Shown here one piece after another: positions 17,065 to 24,768 of a stretch of 44,885 bases of DNA. Within the stretch, counting starts at the first letter, position 1. Every line of letters starts with the position of its first letter. Under the pieces are notes generated by a model. It was not told the origin of the DNA. It saw nothing but the letters and a program-made list of their open reading frames with translations, and made no database searches. The stretch spans positions 1 through 44,885 of the forward strand of contig JANYCI010000340.1 of NCBI GenBank assembly GCA_025360325.1, in the 5' to 3' direction. The translations under genes and the position numbers were made by a program. Origin of the DNA: Limisphaerales bacterium (GTDB lineage Bacteria; Verrucomicrobiota; Verrucomicrobiia; Limisphaerales; UBA11358).

Positions 17065-18066
17065 TTATTGTGCAGAAATCATGTAGAAGCGCGGAGTCGT
17101 GGTGGTGGTTTCAGTGAGTGATTGCACCGAATTGTTGCCGCTCACCGAGCCAAGCACCGTCCATGATGCCTTGGGGGTGGTGAGTGTGCTCGTGGCGCGC
17201 AACGTGTAAGTGCCGCTGGAGCCGGTCGTGAAATTAACTGTTGAAAGAGTGCCAACGCGAGTGATTCCCGTGATGACCGGCGTCGTCACCGAGCCGATTG
17301 AGGCAGCGGTAAAAGTCAGCGCACCGCTCGTGCTCAATTGAAAATAACCGAGGTAGGTGGAGGGCGGATGGGAAACGACTGTGCCGCCCGGAACGATCCA
17401 ATACAAATCCGCCCGCACCGGCGAGCCATCGGTCGTGAACGTCGAGGAAGTCGTCTGCTCTGTGATGCCAAAACCGCCCCAGTTGCCAGACACCCCGAGC
17501 AAGCTGTTATAGCTGAACGTCGGCGAGACATTCAACGCCTCGGCCTCGATCAGATAATTCGGCTGGTTCGTATTGACCGCCGCCGGCAACGACGCGCCGA
17601 TGTAATTGCCACCATAACCCGCGCCGTCAACCTTGGCCCGCGTGGTTCCCTGAGCGCTCGCGATGTAACGCAGCCAAGGCGACGACTGAATGTTGTTATC
17701 CGTCCGGGCACGCGTCATGAACAAAGTGTTCTGCTGCGCCGCATCGGGATAAGTCACATCAAAACAGCCGAACGCCGACCACGCTAAATCGTTCGTCGTT
17801 CCAAAAGCGTGCTTCAGCAAAGTGCCAGACAAGTTCGCGATCGTGATCGTGGTTCCCGGCGTCTGGTTGGTGAAGGAAGCGGCCGAACCCGCCCTGACCA
17901 CCAAGTCATTATTGCCACCCGCCGTCAGGCGGAAGCCGACGAGGAGGTCACCATTGTTGTAAGAAAAGGTCTGTGCATTCGTCGCGCAAGCCAGAGCCAG
18001 CGCGGTGCCCGCACAAACTTTTTTGCTCAAAGAAAAAATGTTCATAGGTTTGTTGGTTAGTTTCAT
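17065..18066 (-). CDS. Secreted protein of unknown function with a Verrucomicrobia-type C-terminal module
   Basis: The ATG at 18066 is preferred: an AGGA lies eight bases upstream, and an earlier in-frame ATG at 18075 overlaps that site. The 333-residue product has a signal peptide (about 1-32, basic then ALALACATNAQ). The N-terminal part begins SYNNGDLLVGFR and has NDLVVRAG a few residues later, a pattern I associate with exported proteins of this phylum that often carry a PEP-CTERM tail; no such tail is present here. The end (TLRATSTLTTPKASWTVLG then RFYMISAQ) is the recurring C-terminal module of secreted Verrucomicrobia proteins. No enzyme motif is visible. It is the first gene of a two-gene unit with the binding-protein-like gene downstream. 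Confidence 0.7.
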   Translation of the reverse strand: MKLTNKPMNIFSLSKKVCAGTALALACATNAQTFSYNNGDLLVGFRLTAGGNNDLVVRAGSAASFTNQTPGTTITIANLSGTLLKHAFGTTNDLAWSAFGCFDVTYPDAAQQNTLFMTRARTDNNIQSSPWLRYIASAQGTTRAKVDGAGYGGNYIGASLPAAVNTNQPNYLIEAEALNVSPTFSYNSLLGVSGNWGGFGITEQTTSSTFTTDGSPVRADLYWIVPGGTVVSHPPSTYLGYFQLSTSGALTFTAASIGSVTTPVITGITRVGTLSTVNFTTGSSGTYTLRATSTLTTPKASWTVLGSVSGNNSVQSLTETTTTTPRFYMISAQ

Positions 18067-18331
18067 CACCAACATCCTAGAGACATTTGCTCACTTAAAC
18101 TTTCAGCTTGCGGCCAGCGAGGTTCACAATTACGCCAACCGTCCGCGCTAGATTTGCCCGGTGAAACAATGCGGAATTACTCATTAGCTCGGGCGCGCGA
18201 ATAATAAAACGGCTCGCGTTGCTTGATTGTAACTTATCTGAAGCCTGCATCCGCCGCGCATTTTCCGAAAAATCAATTTACCATTGCGAGCACAACCAAA
18301 ACTTTTTCAATGGTGCGCGCCAGTAGTGAGG
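18067..18331. other. Intergenic region between secreted-protein gene and gene remnant
   Basis: About 265 bp presumably holding the promoter of the unit starting at 18066. A 29-codon minus-strand frame (18095-18184) exists but has no support. No repeat or clear promoter was recognised. Confidence 0.4.
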
Positions 18332-18550
18332 TTAAGTCGAAAGGAATTTTTTTCGGAAAATTCGCGAATCCACCGCCGCCAGCACGAGGAACGGCAGTAA
18401 CAAAATCACCATCCGAAACAGCCATTTGCGCCGTGGCGTCAGCGGAGGCGCGCAGCGGGTGGGCGACGAATCGGGTTTGACTGGTAAGATTCTGACTTCA
18501 AAAACCCTCCCGAGCTCGTTTTTTTGAACTACGATTTCAGATGCCGCTTT
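18332..18550 (-). pseudogene. Start-less remnant of a membrane-anchored protein, possibly SGNH/GDSL hydrolase
   Basis: After the TAG of the SxtJ gene the same frame stays open for 72 codons to a TAA at 18332-18334, but contains no usable start before codon 48. Near its end it encodes TPRRKWLFRMVILLLPFLVL, a basic patch followed by a membrane segment. In related genomes the carbamoyltransferase/SxtJ/DUF5989 cassette is commonly next to an SGNH/GDSL hydrolase gene that starts with just such a basic-then-hydrophobic anchor; that link is recalled knowledge, not shown here. I read this as the truncated 5' part of that neighbour. Chance is the alternative. Confidence 0.35.
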
Positions 18551-18952
18551 CTAAAAAAGTTGATCCAACGGATTACATTCTTTAGATGGCTGCCAATAAG
18601 TCGTCGCTCCTTTTTTTTGTTTGAGCTGCAACGGGTCTTTACCCAGCAACCGCAAAACCCAGCCCACCGGCGTGATGACGAAAATAAAAAATACCAGCAG
18701 CACGCAGCGGCCGATGAACTGGCTGGAATAAAATCCTAGCCACAACGAAACCCGATACCATCCGCGAAACCAGCGCGGTTGCAGCATGGCGCAGAGTGCC
18801 ACTACCGCGAGAACCGCGAGGATCACACACCAGACATTTTGCGGCAGATGCTTCCGCCAGCGCAGGAGCGAACTGATGAGCGCCAATCCCAACGCGGTTA
18901 GCAGCGTGGACTTGCGCCACTCCTTCGGCTCTTCTTGGTAAATCAGTTTCAT
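18551..18952 (-). CDS. SxtJ-family small membrane protein
   Basis: The protein has 133 residues with four hydrophobic stretches: about 17-31, 39-58, 64-86 (around the WYRVSLWLGF motif) and 85-104, which includes the FFIFVITPVGWVLRLLGKDP signature. The C-terminal tail (KQKKGATTYW) is basic and aromatic, as in SxtJ proteins that sit beside NodU/TobZ-type carbamoyltransferases. It starts one base after the carbamoyltransferase stop, so the two are surely co-transcribed. The molecular role of SxtJ proteins is unknown; a membrane partner of the carbamoyltransferase is the usual assumption. Confidence 0.85.
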   Translation of the reverse strand: MKLIYQEEPKEWRKSTLLTALGLALISSLLRWRKHLPQNVWCVILAVLAVVALCAMLQPRWFRGWYRVSLWLGFYSSQFIGRCVLLVFFIFVITPVGWVLRLLGKDPLQLKQKKGATTYWQPSKECNPLDQLF

Positions 18953-18953
18953 C

Positions 18954-20774
18954 TCAATCAGCTTGCGGTAGTATGCGGCGGGAAATTTTCTGCTGCGGTT
19001 GCGCGGTGCGTTCGATCACAAAATTTCCCAAAATGAGATAGTCCATCTCCGTGTTCATGAAGCAACGATACGCATCGTCCGGCGTGCAGACAATCGGTTC
19101 GCCGCGCACGTTGAACGATGTGTTCACCAGCACGCCGCAACCCGTCTTCTGCTCGAAGCGTTGGAGTAAATCATATAGGAGCGGATTTCCTTCTGCGTCC
19201 ACGGTTTGAATGCGCGCGGAATAATCCACATGAGTGATGGCCGGCAGCGTGGAGCGAATTTCCTTCAGCCGGTTGAGTCCCGTCGTGTCCGGCGCAACGG
19301 CGCGGCACAATTCTTTTTTCACCGGCGCGACCAGCAGCATATACGGCGACTCGACATCGAGATCAAAATAATCCGCCACGCGTTCGCGGCGGACGATCGG
19401 CGCAAACGGTCGGAATGATTCCCGGAACTTCACCTTCAAATTCATCACCGACTGCATCTTCGTCGAACGCGCGTCGCCGATGATTGAACGGTTGCCGAGC
19501 GCGCGCGGGCCGAATTCCATGCGCCCTTGGAACCAACCGATGACCTTTTCGGCTTTCAAAATTTCCACTGTGAAATCGAGCAATGCGTCTGGTTCCAGCT
19601 TTTGGAAAACGGCGTTGTGCGAGCGCAACACAGTTTCAATTTCGTCATCCGAAAATTCCGGCCCCAACAGCGAGGCTTGCATCGAATCCAAAGGCGCGGC
19701 CACGCGTTTGTTTTCTTTCTGCGCATGCCACGCGACGAGCGCGGCGACGAGCGCACCGCCGGCATCACCCGCCGCCGGCTGAATCCAAATCCGCTCAAAA
19801 ATTTTCGCGCGCAGAATGATTCCATTCGCCACGCAGTTGAGCGCCACGCCGCCGGCCATGCACAAATTTTTCTGGCCGGTCACTTCGCGCGCGTGCCTGA
19901 CGAGCAGCACCATGATTTCTTCCGTGACCAGTTGGATGGAGCGAGCGACATCCATGTGCCGCTGCTCGATTTTCTCCTCCGCCCCGCGCGGCGGCCCGCC
20001 GAAAAGCCGGTAAAATTTTTCATTGGTCATCGTCGTGCCGCGCAGAAAATTGAAATACTCCAAGTTCAGCCAGAACGAGCCGTCGGGCTTGAGGTCGAGC
20101 AATTCGCGACGGATAGCGTCGGCGTATTTCGGTTCGCCATACGGCGCGAGGCCCATGAGTTTGTATTCGCCGGAGTTGATGCGGAAACCGCAGTAGTCAG
20201 TGAACGCGGAATAAACCAAGCCGAGCGAATGTGGAAAGCGGAGTTCCTTCAGCATCTTGATTTCACGGCCGCGCCCGTGGCTGATGGTCGTGGTCGCCCA
20301 TTCGCCCACGCCGTCAATCGTGAGAATCGCCGCCTCGTCAAACGGCGACGGATAAAATGCGCTGGCCGCGTGCGATTGATGATGCTCGGTGAAAAGAATT
20401 TTGCAATCCGGCCGCAGTCCCGGCAGTGCCGCGCGGATGGCTTTGCGTAAATCCAGTTTCTCACCGAGCCAGTTCGACACCACCGTGGGAAACGTCCGCC
20501 AGCCGCCGGGCGCGACGGCCAGATACGTTTCGAGCAGCCGTGTAAATTTCAAGACCGGCTTGTCGTAAAAAACGACGGCATCGAGTTGTGCCGTCGTCAG
20601 GTGCGCGTGACGCAGGCAAAATTGCGCGGCGTGATGTGGAAAATCGGCATCGTTTTTCTTGCGGGTAAAACGTTCCTCCTGCGCGGCAGAAATAATTTTT
20701 CCATCCACGACCAGCGCGGCGGCCGAGTCGTGATAATACGCCGAGACGCCCAAGATGTTGCGTGGCGCGGGCAC
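18954..20774 (-). CDS. NodU/TobZ-type carbamoyltransferase
   Basis: The protein has 606 residues and starts at a GTG (20772-20774), so that the N-terminus reads ILGVSAYYHDSAAALV, the normal beginning of the family. Visible motifs are HDSAA (15-19), EERFTRKK, the HHQSHAASAFYPSPF metal/nucleotide site, GEYKLMGLAPYGEP, MAGGVALNCVANG in the Kae1-like domain, and EFGPRALGNRSI followed by VKFRESFRPFAP. The C-terminal YrdC-like Carbam_trans_C domain has NTSFNVRGEPIVCTPDDA. Such enzymes transfer a carbamoyl group from carbamoyl phosphate to a hydroxyl group of a sugar or secondary metabolite. The substrate is unknown. It lies in a cassette with DUF5989 upstream and SxtJ downstream. Confidence 0.95.
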   Translation of the reverse strand: MPAPRNILGVSAYYHDSAAALVVDGKIISAAQEERFTRKKNDADFPHHAAQFCLRHAHLTTAQLDAVVFYDKPVLKFTRLLETYLAVAPGGWRTFPTVVSNWLGEKLDLRKAIRAALPGLRPDCKILFTEHHQSHAASAFYPSPFDEAAILTIDGVGEWATTTISHGRGREIKMLKELRFPHSLGLVYSAFTDYCGFRINSGEYKLMGLAPYGEPKYADAIRRELLDLKPDGSFWLNLEYFNFLRGTTMTNEKFYRLFGGPPRGAEEKIEQRHMDVARSIQLVTEEIMVLLVRHAREVTGQKNLCMAGGVALNCVANGIILRAKIFERIWIQPAAGDAGGALVAALVAWHAQKENKRVAAPLDSMQASLLGPEFSDDEIETVLRSHNAVFQKLEPDALLDFTVEILKAEKVIGWFQGRMEFGPRALGNRSIIGDARSTKMQSVMNLKVKFRESFRPFAPIVRRERVADYFDLDVESPYMLLVAPVKKELCRAVAPDTTGLNRLKEIRSTLPAITHVDYSARIQTVDAEGNPLLYDLLQRFEQKTGCGVLVNTSFNVRGEPIVCTPDDAYRCFMNTEMDYLILGNFVIERTAQPQQKISRRILPQAD

Positions 20775-20777
20775 AGT

Positions 20778-20929
20778 TCAAAGAAACGGATACAGCGCCC
20801 AGGAAATGCCGGAAGTGGCGGTGAAAACCAAAATGACGCCCAGCAGCAGCAGAATGACAATCAGCGGGATCAGCCACAGTTTTTTTCCTGCTTTGAGAAC
20901 CGGTAAAAATCTTTTAGGAGCGACCACAT
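20778..20929 (-). CDS. DUF5989-family small membrane protein, frame interrupted at an A7 tract
   Basis: Two frames overlap. From the ATG at 20929 the product begins MWSLLKDFYRFSKQEKN, a good DUF5989 start, but meets TGA after 19 codons. The -1 frame carries the rest, KKLWLIPLIVILLLLG and so on to SWALYPFL, a membrane segment and end typical of the family, stopping at 20778-20780. The shift falls on A AAA AAC (20886-20879 region), a heptamer of the X XXY YYZ type used for -1 ribosomal frameshifting; one extra A in the tract would also restore a perfect gene. The second frame alone could start at GTG 20925-20927 to give 49 residues. The gene stops four bases before the carbamoyltransferase GTG, the usual cassette position. 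Confidence 0.7.
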
Positions 20930-21211
20930 GGAATGATTTTTAATTTAGGGCATGACCGGGTGCTTGCAAGGGAATTATGAGCGCCATTTTTTAATTGTTC
21001 CCGGCTGGTTCAGAACGCTTCCTGACTTTCTACAACCACTACCGCCGACTAAATTATCAGCGCTCCAAACGCCTATGAAACCTTCAAGTGGCCTGGCCGC
21101 CGGACATCGCGATCCGGCGACTAGGTGGCTGGCCACACTCATCCCGCTAGAAAAATTCGCGTGCCAAGAATTGTTTGTTATATTGCTGCCGTCCCCAGCG
21201 CCGGACGGAGC
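20930..21211. other. Divergent intergenic region
   Basis: 282 bp between the DUF5989 start (minus) and the HAF-repeat protein start (plus). It should carry both promoters; none could be picked out with confidence. A plus-strand frame (20952-21215) crosses it and overlaps the next ATG by ATGA, but its composition looks random. Confidence 0.4.
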
Positions 21212-23083
21212 ATGAAAATCATTTTACATCAGTTCAGAAGTTGTGGTCTGTGGTTCGCCGTTTTTTTTGGTTTGACCATTTTTCAACTTTCCGCCGCGAT
21301 TTACACCGTGACGGATCTGGGAGCGTTGACGAATTTGACCGGACAGTCGCAGGCGACCATCAGCGCCGTGAATCTCGCGGGCAAGGCGGTGGGCATCACG
21401 GCCAGCAACACGGCTTACAATTCCTTTATCTACGGCGGCACCCGCACGAACCTCGACACACTCGGCGGGCCGAACTGTTACGCGCAGGGCATCAATACCT
21501 CCAACGTCATCTGCGGTAGTTCGACAACTGTTGGAGGCGTCGTGGATCATGCGTTTCGCTGGACGCTTGGCGCGACCACTGGCGTGGCTGGTAATGTGCA
21601 GATGCGCGATCTCGGCACACTCGGCAATGGCAACATCAGTGATGCGCTGGACATCAATCCATCCGGGCAGATTGCGGGGACCTCGACGACGGATAACAGT
21701 GACAACACTTTTCACGCGTGCCGCTTTAATACGAACGGCGCGATCACTGACGTCGGGGCACTCTTGCCGGGCGGACTCGTGCAAAGTTTTGGCTACGGCA
21801 TAAACCAGTCGGGGCAAGTTGTGGGTTCGGCATACGACCAATTTTTTTCCACGCCGGAAGGTTATTTCTACAACGGTAACAACGTCATCATGCTCGGCGA
21901 CCTCAACGCCAGTCCAGGCGCAAAAAATTCCGAGGCCTTTGCCATCAACGGTAACGGGCAGATTGTCGGCTATGCCTTATTCGGTGGCACCCTCGGAACT
22001 GATGCCCACGCGTTCCGCTGGTCAGCCAGTGGCACGAACGGCGTGTCTAGCAACATCCGCATGATTGATCTCGGCACGCTCGGCGGCACGCAAAGTTCTG
22101 CGTGGAGCATCAATAACAGCAACGTCATCGTCGGTCGTTCCAACCTCGCCGGTGATCTGGAGGAACGCGCTTTTATCGCCGTGAGCAACACGATGGTGAA
22201 TTTGAACACGCAGCTAGATGCGAGCAGCAATAGTTGGCTTTTGATCAAAGCGGAATATATCAACGACGCCGGACAAATTGTTGGCTACGGCACGAACAAT
22301 GGCACGCTCCACGGATTTCTGCTTACCGTGCCCGCGCCAGGCGTTGCGCCCGTCATCACCAACCAACCGTCCCCGCTCGCCATAATCGTGAGCAACAACG
22401 CGACGTTCACCGTGGGCGCCAGCGGCACTGCGCCGCTCGCGTATCAATGGCGCTTGAACACCACGACCAATATTTTTGGCGCGCCGAATTTCTCATTCAC
22501 CATCACCAACGCGCAGGCAACCAACGTGGGAAATTACACCGTCGTCATCACGAATAATTTCGGCAGCATCACGAGTTCGCCTGCCGCGCTCACGGTGAAT
22601 TTTCCGCCCAGCATCGGCACGCCGCCCGCGTCGCAAACCGTTTTGGTCGGCAGCAACGCCGCGTTCACCGTCGCGGCGGGTGGCACGGCACCGCTGGTGT
22701 ATCAATGGAAATTCACTGCGAATCTGGCGGGCGCGACGAATGTTTCGCTCACCATCACCAACGCGCAGACGGCGAACGCGGGAAATTATTCCGTCAGCGT
22801 CACAAATAATTTTGGCAGTGTCACGAGTTCACCGGCCGTTTTGAACGTCGTGACCGCGCCGCAAATCACCACCATCAGCGTGGTGAATTCGAACGTGTTG
22901 CTCGGCTTCACCACCAGCGCGGGCGCGACGTATTTTGTGGAAGGCCGGACGAATCTCGCGGCGGGAAGCTGGCTCAATGCCGTGACGAACATCGCGGGCA
23001 GCGGCGGAACAAAAAATGTGATCCACACGAACGGCGCGCTGCCAGCGGCGCAGCTTTACCGCGTGCGCGTCACGGTGCCGTAG
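21212..23083 (+). CDS. Secreted HAF-repeat protein with two Ig-like domains
   Basis: The ATG at 21212 begins a signal peptide (MKIILHQFRSCGLWFAVFFG, cut after SAA at about 29), giving 623 residues. About 30-370 consists of HAF-type repeats of 40-50 residues, seen in phrases such as DLGTLGNGNISDALDINPSG, GYGINQSGQVVGSAYD, DLGTLGGTQSSAWSINNSN and YINDAGQIVGYG. Two Ig-like domains follow (about 382-465 and 466-550), each with YQW and NVGNYTV/NAGNYSV. The end (FVEGRTNLAAGSWLNAV, then LYRVRV) is the C-terminal module seen on other secreted proteins of this phylum. It is the only plus-strand gene, probably a surface or extracellular protein. Its 3' end overlaps the convergent deacetylase gene by 14 bp. 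Confidence 0.88.
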   Translation: MKIILHQFRSCGLWFAVFFGLTIFQLSAAIYTVTDLGALTNLTGQSQATISAVNLAGKAVGITASNTAYNSFIYGGTRTNLDTLGGPNCYAQGINTSNVICGSSTTVGGVVDHAFRWTLGATTGVAGNVQMRDLGTLGNGNISDALDINPSGQIAGTSTTDNSDNTFHACRFNTNGAITDVGALLPGGLVQSFGYGINQSGQVVGSAYDQFFSTPEGYFYNGNNVIMLGDLNASPGAKNSEAFAINGNGQIVGYALFGGTLGTDAHAFRWSASGTNGVSSNIRMIDLGTLGGTQSSAWSINNSNVIVGRSNLAGDLEERAFIAVSNTMVNLNTQLDASSNSWLLIKAEYINDAGQIVGYGTNNGTLHGFLLTVPAPGVAPVITNQPSPLAIIVSNNATFTVGASGTAPLAYQWRLNTTTNIFGAPNFSFTITNAQATNVGNYTVVITNNFGSITSSPAALTVNFPPSIGTPPASQTVLVGSNAAFTVAAGGTAPLVYQWKFTANLAGATNVSLTITNAQTANAGNYSVSVTNNFGSVTSSPAVLNVVTAPQITTISVVNSNVLLGFTTSAGATYFVEGRTNLAAGSWLNAVTNIAGSGGTKNVIHTNGALPAAQLYRVRVTVP

Positions 23084-23771
23084 CGAACGAGCACAGCTCA
23101 ATCCGTTCGGTGGCAACAGTCGCCTTCACGTTTTCATCGCCCAACGCGGCACACTCCATTTCCCGTTCGAGGCGATAGACGGAATCCAAATTTTCATCCA
23201 GCCCCGGATGGCAGCAGAGTTCGCTCACGCCCGGCGGCAGTTCGCGTAAAATTTTTATCAGCGCGTCGGCTGAAATTCCTTCGTGATACGCGTAGCCTTT
23301 GTCCGACTGACCGTAAAACGCGCCGCAATAATTCACGCGCGCATCCGCGTGCCGCAGCACCACGCCAAGCTTTTTTGCGTGCGCCAGCAAAATAGATTTC
23401 AGCGGCTCGTCGTGGTGAACGTGCTGATGCGAATCGAAATGATCGGGATCGCACCCCATCCATTTACGGAACGTCACAATTTGCTTTTCCACCTCGGCCA
23501 TGACCGCGCGCTCATCCGCGAGCGGCACGACTTCGTAAGCCAGTTGCCACTCGTCATTCACGCAACGCCACTCACACAAATCAAGGTGCAAGCCCATGCC
23601 CAGTTGTGGCCGCGACTTCGCGTAAGCCGCCGCCGCCGCCACCGCCGCGCCGCGCACCATCAGACTCGCGCTGGTCACGATGCCGTGTTCGTGCGCGCGG
23701 ATGATGCCCGCGTTCACGCCCGCTGTGAGACCAAAATCATCTGCGTTCACGATGAGAAATTTATTTTTCAT
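23070..23771 (-). CDS. ChbG/HpnK (YdjC) family carbohydrate deacetylase
   Basis: The protein has 233 residues from the ATG at 23771, one base after the stop of the kinase gene; it reads MKNKFLIVNADDFGLTAGVN, the standard family start. D11-D12 and the later histidines in GLHLD (62) and SHQHVHH (115-120) are the metal ligands and catalytic residues of YdjC-type de-N-acetylases. The family removes acetyl groups from N-acetyl sugars, including chito-oligosaccharides and hopanoid or glycolipid-linked sugars. As the last gene of the glycan cluster it may deacetylate an amino sugar in the product; that is inference. Its 3' end runs 14 bp into the convergent HAF-repeat gene. Confidence 0.92.
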   Translation of the reverse strand: MKNKFLIVNADDFGLTAGVNAGIIRAHEHGIVTSASLMVRGAAVAAAAAYAKSRPQLGMGLHLDLCEWRCVNDEWQLAYEVVPLADERAVMAEVEKQIVTFRKWMGCDPDHFDSHQHVHHDEPLKSILLAHAKKLGVVLRHADARVNYCGAFYGQSDKGYAYHEGISADALIKILRELPPGVSELCCHPGLDENLDSVYRLEREMECAALGDENVKATVATERIELCSFATAP

Positions 23772-23772
23772 T

Positions 23773-24768
23773 TCAAATAAACCCATACTTCGCGCCCAGC
23801 CGCAACGCCGTTCGCAGCCAATTCTGCGCGTGCTTTTCTGGCGGAGCCCAATCCTCCGCCCAGCCGAGCATCTGCACGCTCAAGTGCAATTGGCACAGTT
23901 CCATTGACTCCAGCAATTCGTCCACAGACGGCGCGCGGAGCGAACTCAATCCTTCGTGATAGGCCGTGACGAAGCGCAGTTTTTCTACGTCACTCCACTC
24001 CCCCGCCGTCAGCGCGGCCAAGTCTAACGCGCCCGATCCGATACCAGCCAACTCCCAATCAATCACGCAAATCGCGTGCGCCGGCGCGCCCGCGCGCATG
24101 ATGACGTTGCTCGCGTAACATTCGCCGTGGATGAAACTTTGCGGCAAGGCCACGAGTTTTTTTACGACGCGATGATAATTTTTTGCCAGCCGCGCGAACT
24201 GCCGCAACTCCGCCACGCGGCGTTTCTTCAAAAACTTTTCCGCGCGCCCGATCCATACCGCAAAAAATTTCTCATCGTAACGCAACAGCGTTTTCGCGGT
24301 GGAGAATTTTTTTCCGGCCAACCGGCTGTGGAGCTCTCCCAACCAGCGCGCCGTTGCGTCCCATTGCGCGAGATCGCCCACTTGCCAGAGCAGTCGGCCC
24401 TCCACGCGTTCCAAGAAAAGCCAGTGGCGTTCCAGTTCCGCCGAGTTCACCGCGCCAACGCACTGCGCCGTGCCGACGCGCGCGGGGTTCAAAATTTTTT
24501 GATAGACCTCAATCTCGCGCGCCGGATGATAGAGAAAATGCGGACGCACCTGCTGCGCCGTGGCCAGCACGGACGACGGGCTAACGTCTTTTAGCACGAG
24601 CCGCAATTTTTTACCGCGCGCCAAAGTCACGTCCAAATTTTCCACCGTGTAGGACGACGAATATGCCGAGAGCCGACGGCGCAAGATTTTCACGCGCTGC
24701 TTCAGCACGCGCTCCAGTTCCGCGCGCAGCTCGTCGCCGTGAATCCGATGTCTCGCTTCCTTACTCAT
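23773..24768 (-). CDS. Aminoglycoside phosphotransferase-fold kinase
   Basis: The protein has 331 residues. It shows the APH/choline-kinase layout: lysine in LRLVLKD (60), an acidic residue in AREIEVYQ, the hinge LFLERVEG, a Brenner-type loop FIHGECYASNVI (212-223) and the metal-binding VIDWELAG (235-242). The loop has HGE where many relatives have HGD, so the catalytic acid would be E216; this variant occurs in parts of the family. It overlaps the upstream glycosyltransferase gene by four bases and is followed by the deacetylase after one base. Phosphorylation of a sugar or amino-sugar in the glycan pathway is likelier than drug resistance. Substrate not predictable. Confidence 0.82.
   Translation of the reverse strand: MSKEARHRIHGDELRAELERVLKQRVKILRRRLSAYSSSYTVENLDVTLARGKKLRLVLKDVSPSSVLATAQQVRPHFLYHPAREIEVYQKILNPARVGTAQCVGAVNSAELERHWLFLERVEGRLLWQVGDLAQWDATARWLGELHSRLAGKKFSTAKTLLRYDEKFFAVWIGRAEKFLKKRRVAELRQFARLAKNYHRVVKKLVALPQSFIHGECYASNVIMRAGAPAHAICVIDWELAGIGSGALDLAALTAGEWSDVEKLRFVTAYHEGLSSLRAPSVDELLESMELCQLHLSVQMLGWAEDWAPPEKHAQNWLRTALRLGAKYGFI

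Noticed and set aside
18095..18184. 29-codon minus-strand frame upstream of the secreted-protein gene, possible leader peptide
   Set aside because: No ribosome site, no regulatory codon run and no hairpins typical of attenuation. Probably chance.
20952..21215. Plus-strand 87-codon frame overlapping the HAF-repeat gene start by ATGA
   Set aside because: No recognisable features, composition looks random, and the region is the expected divergent promoter region.
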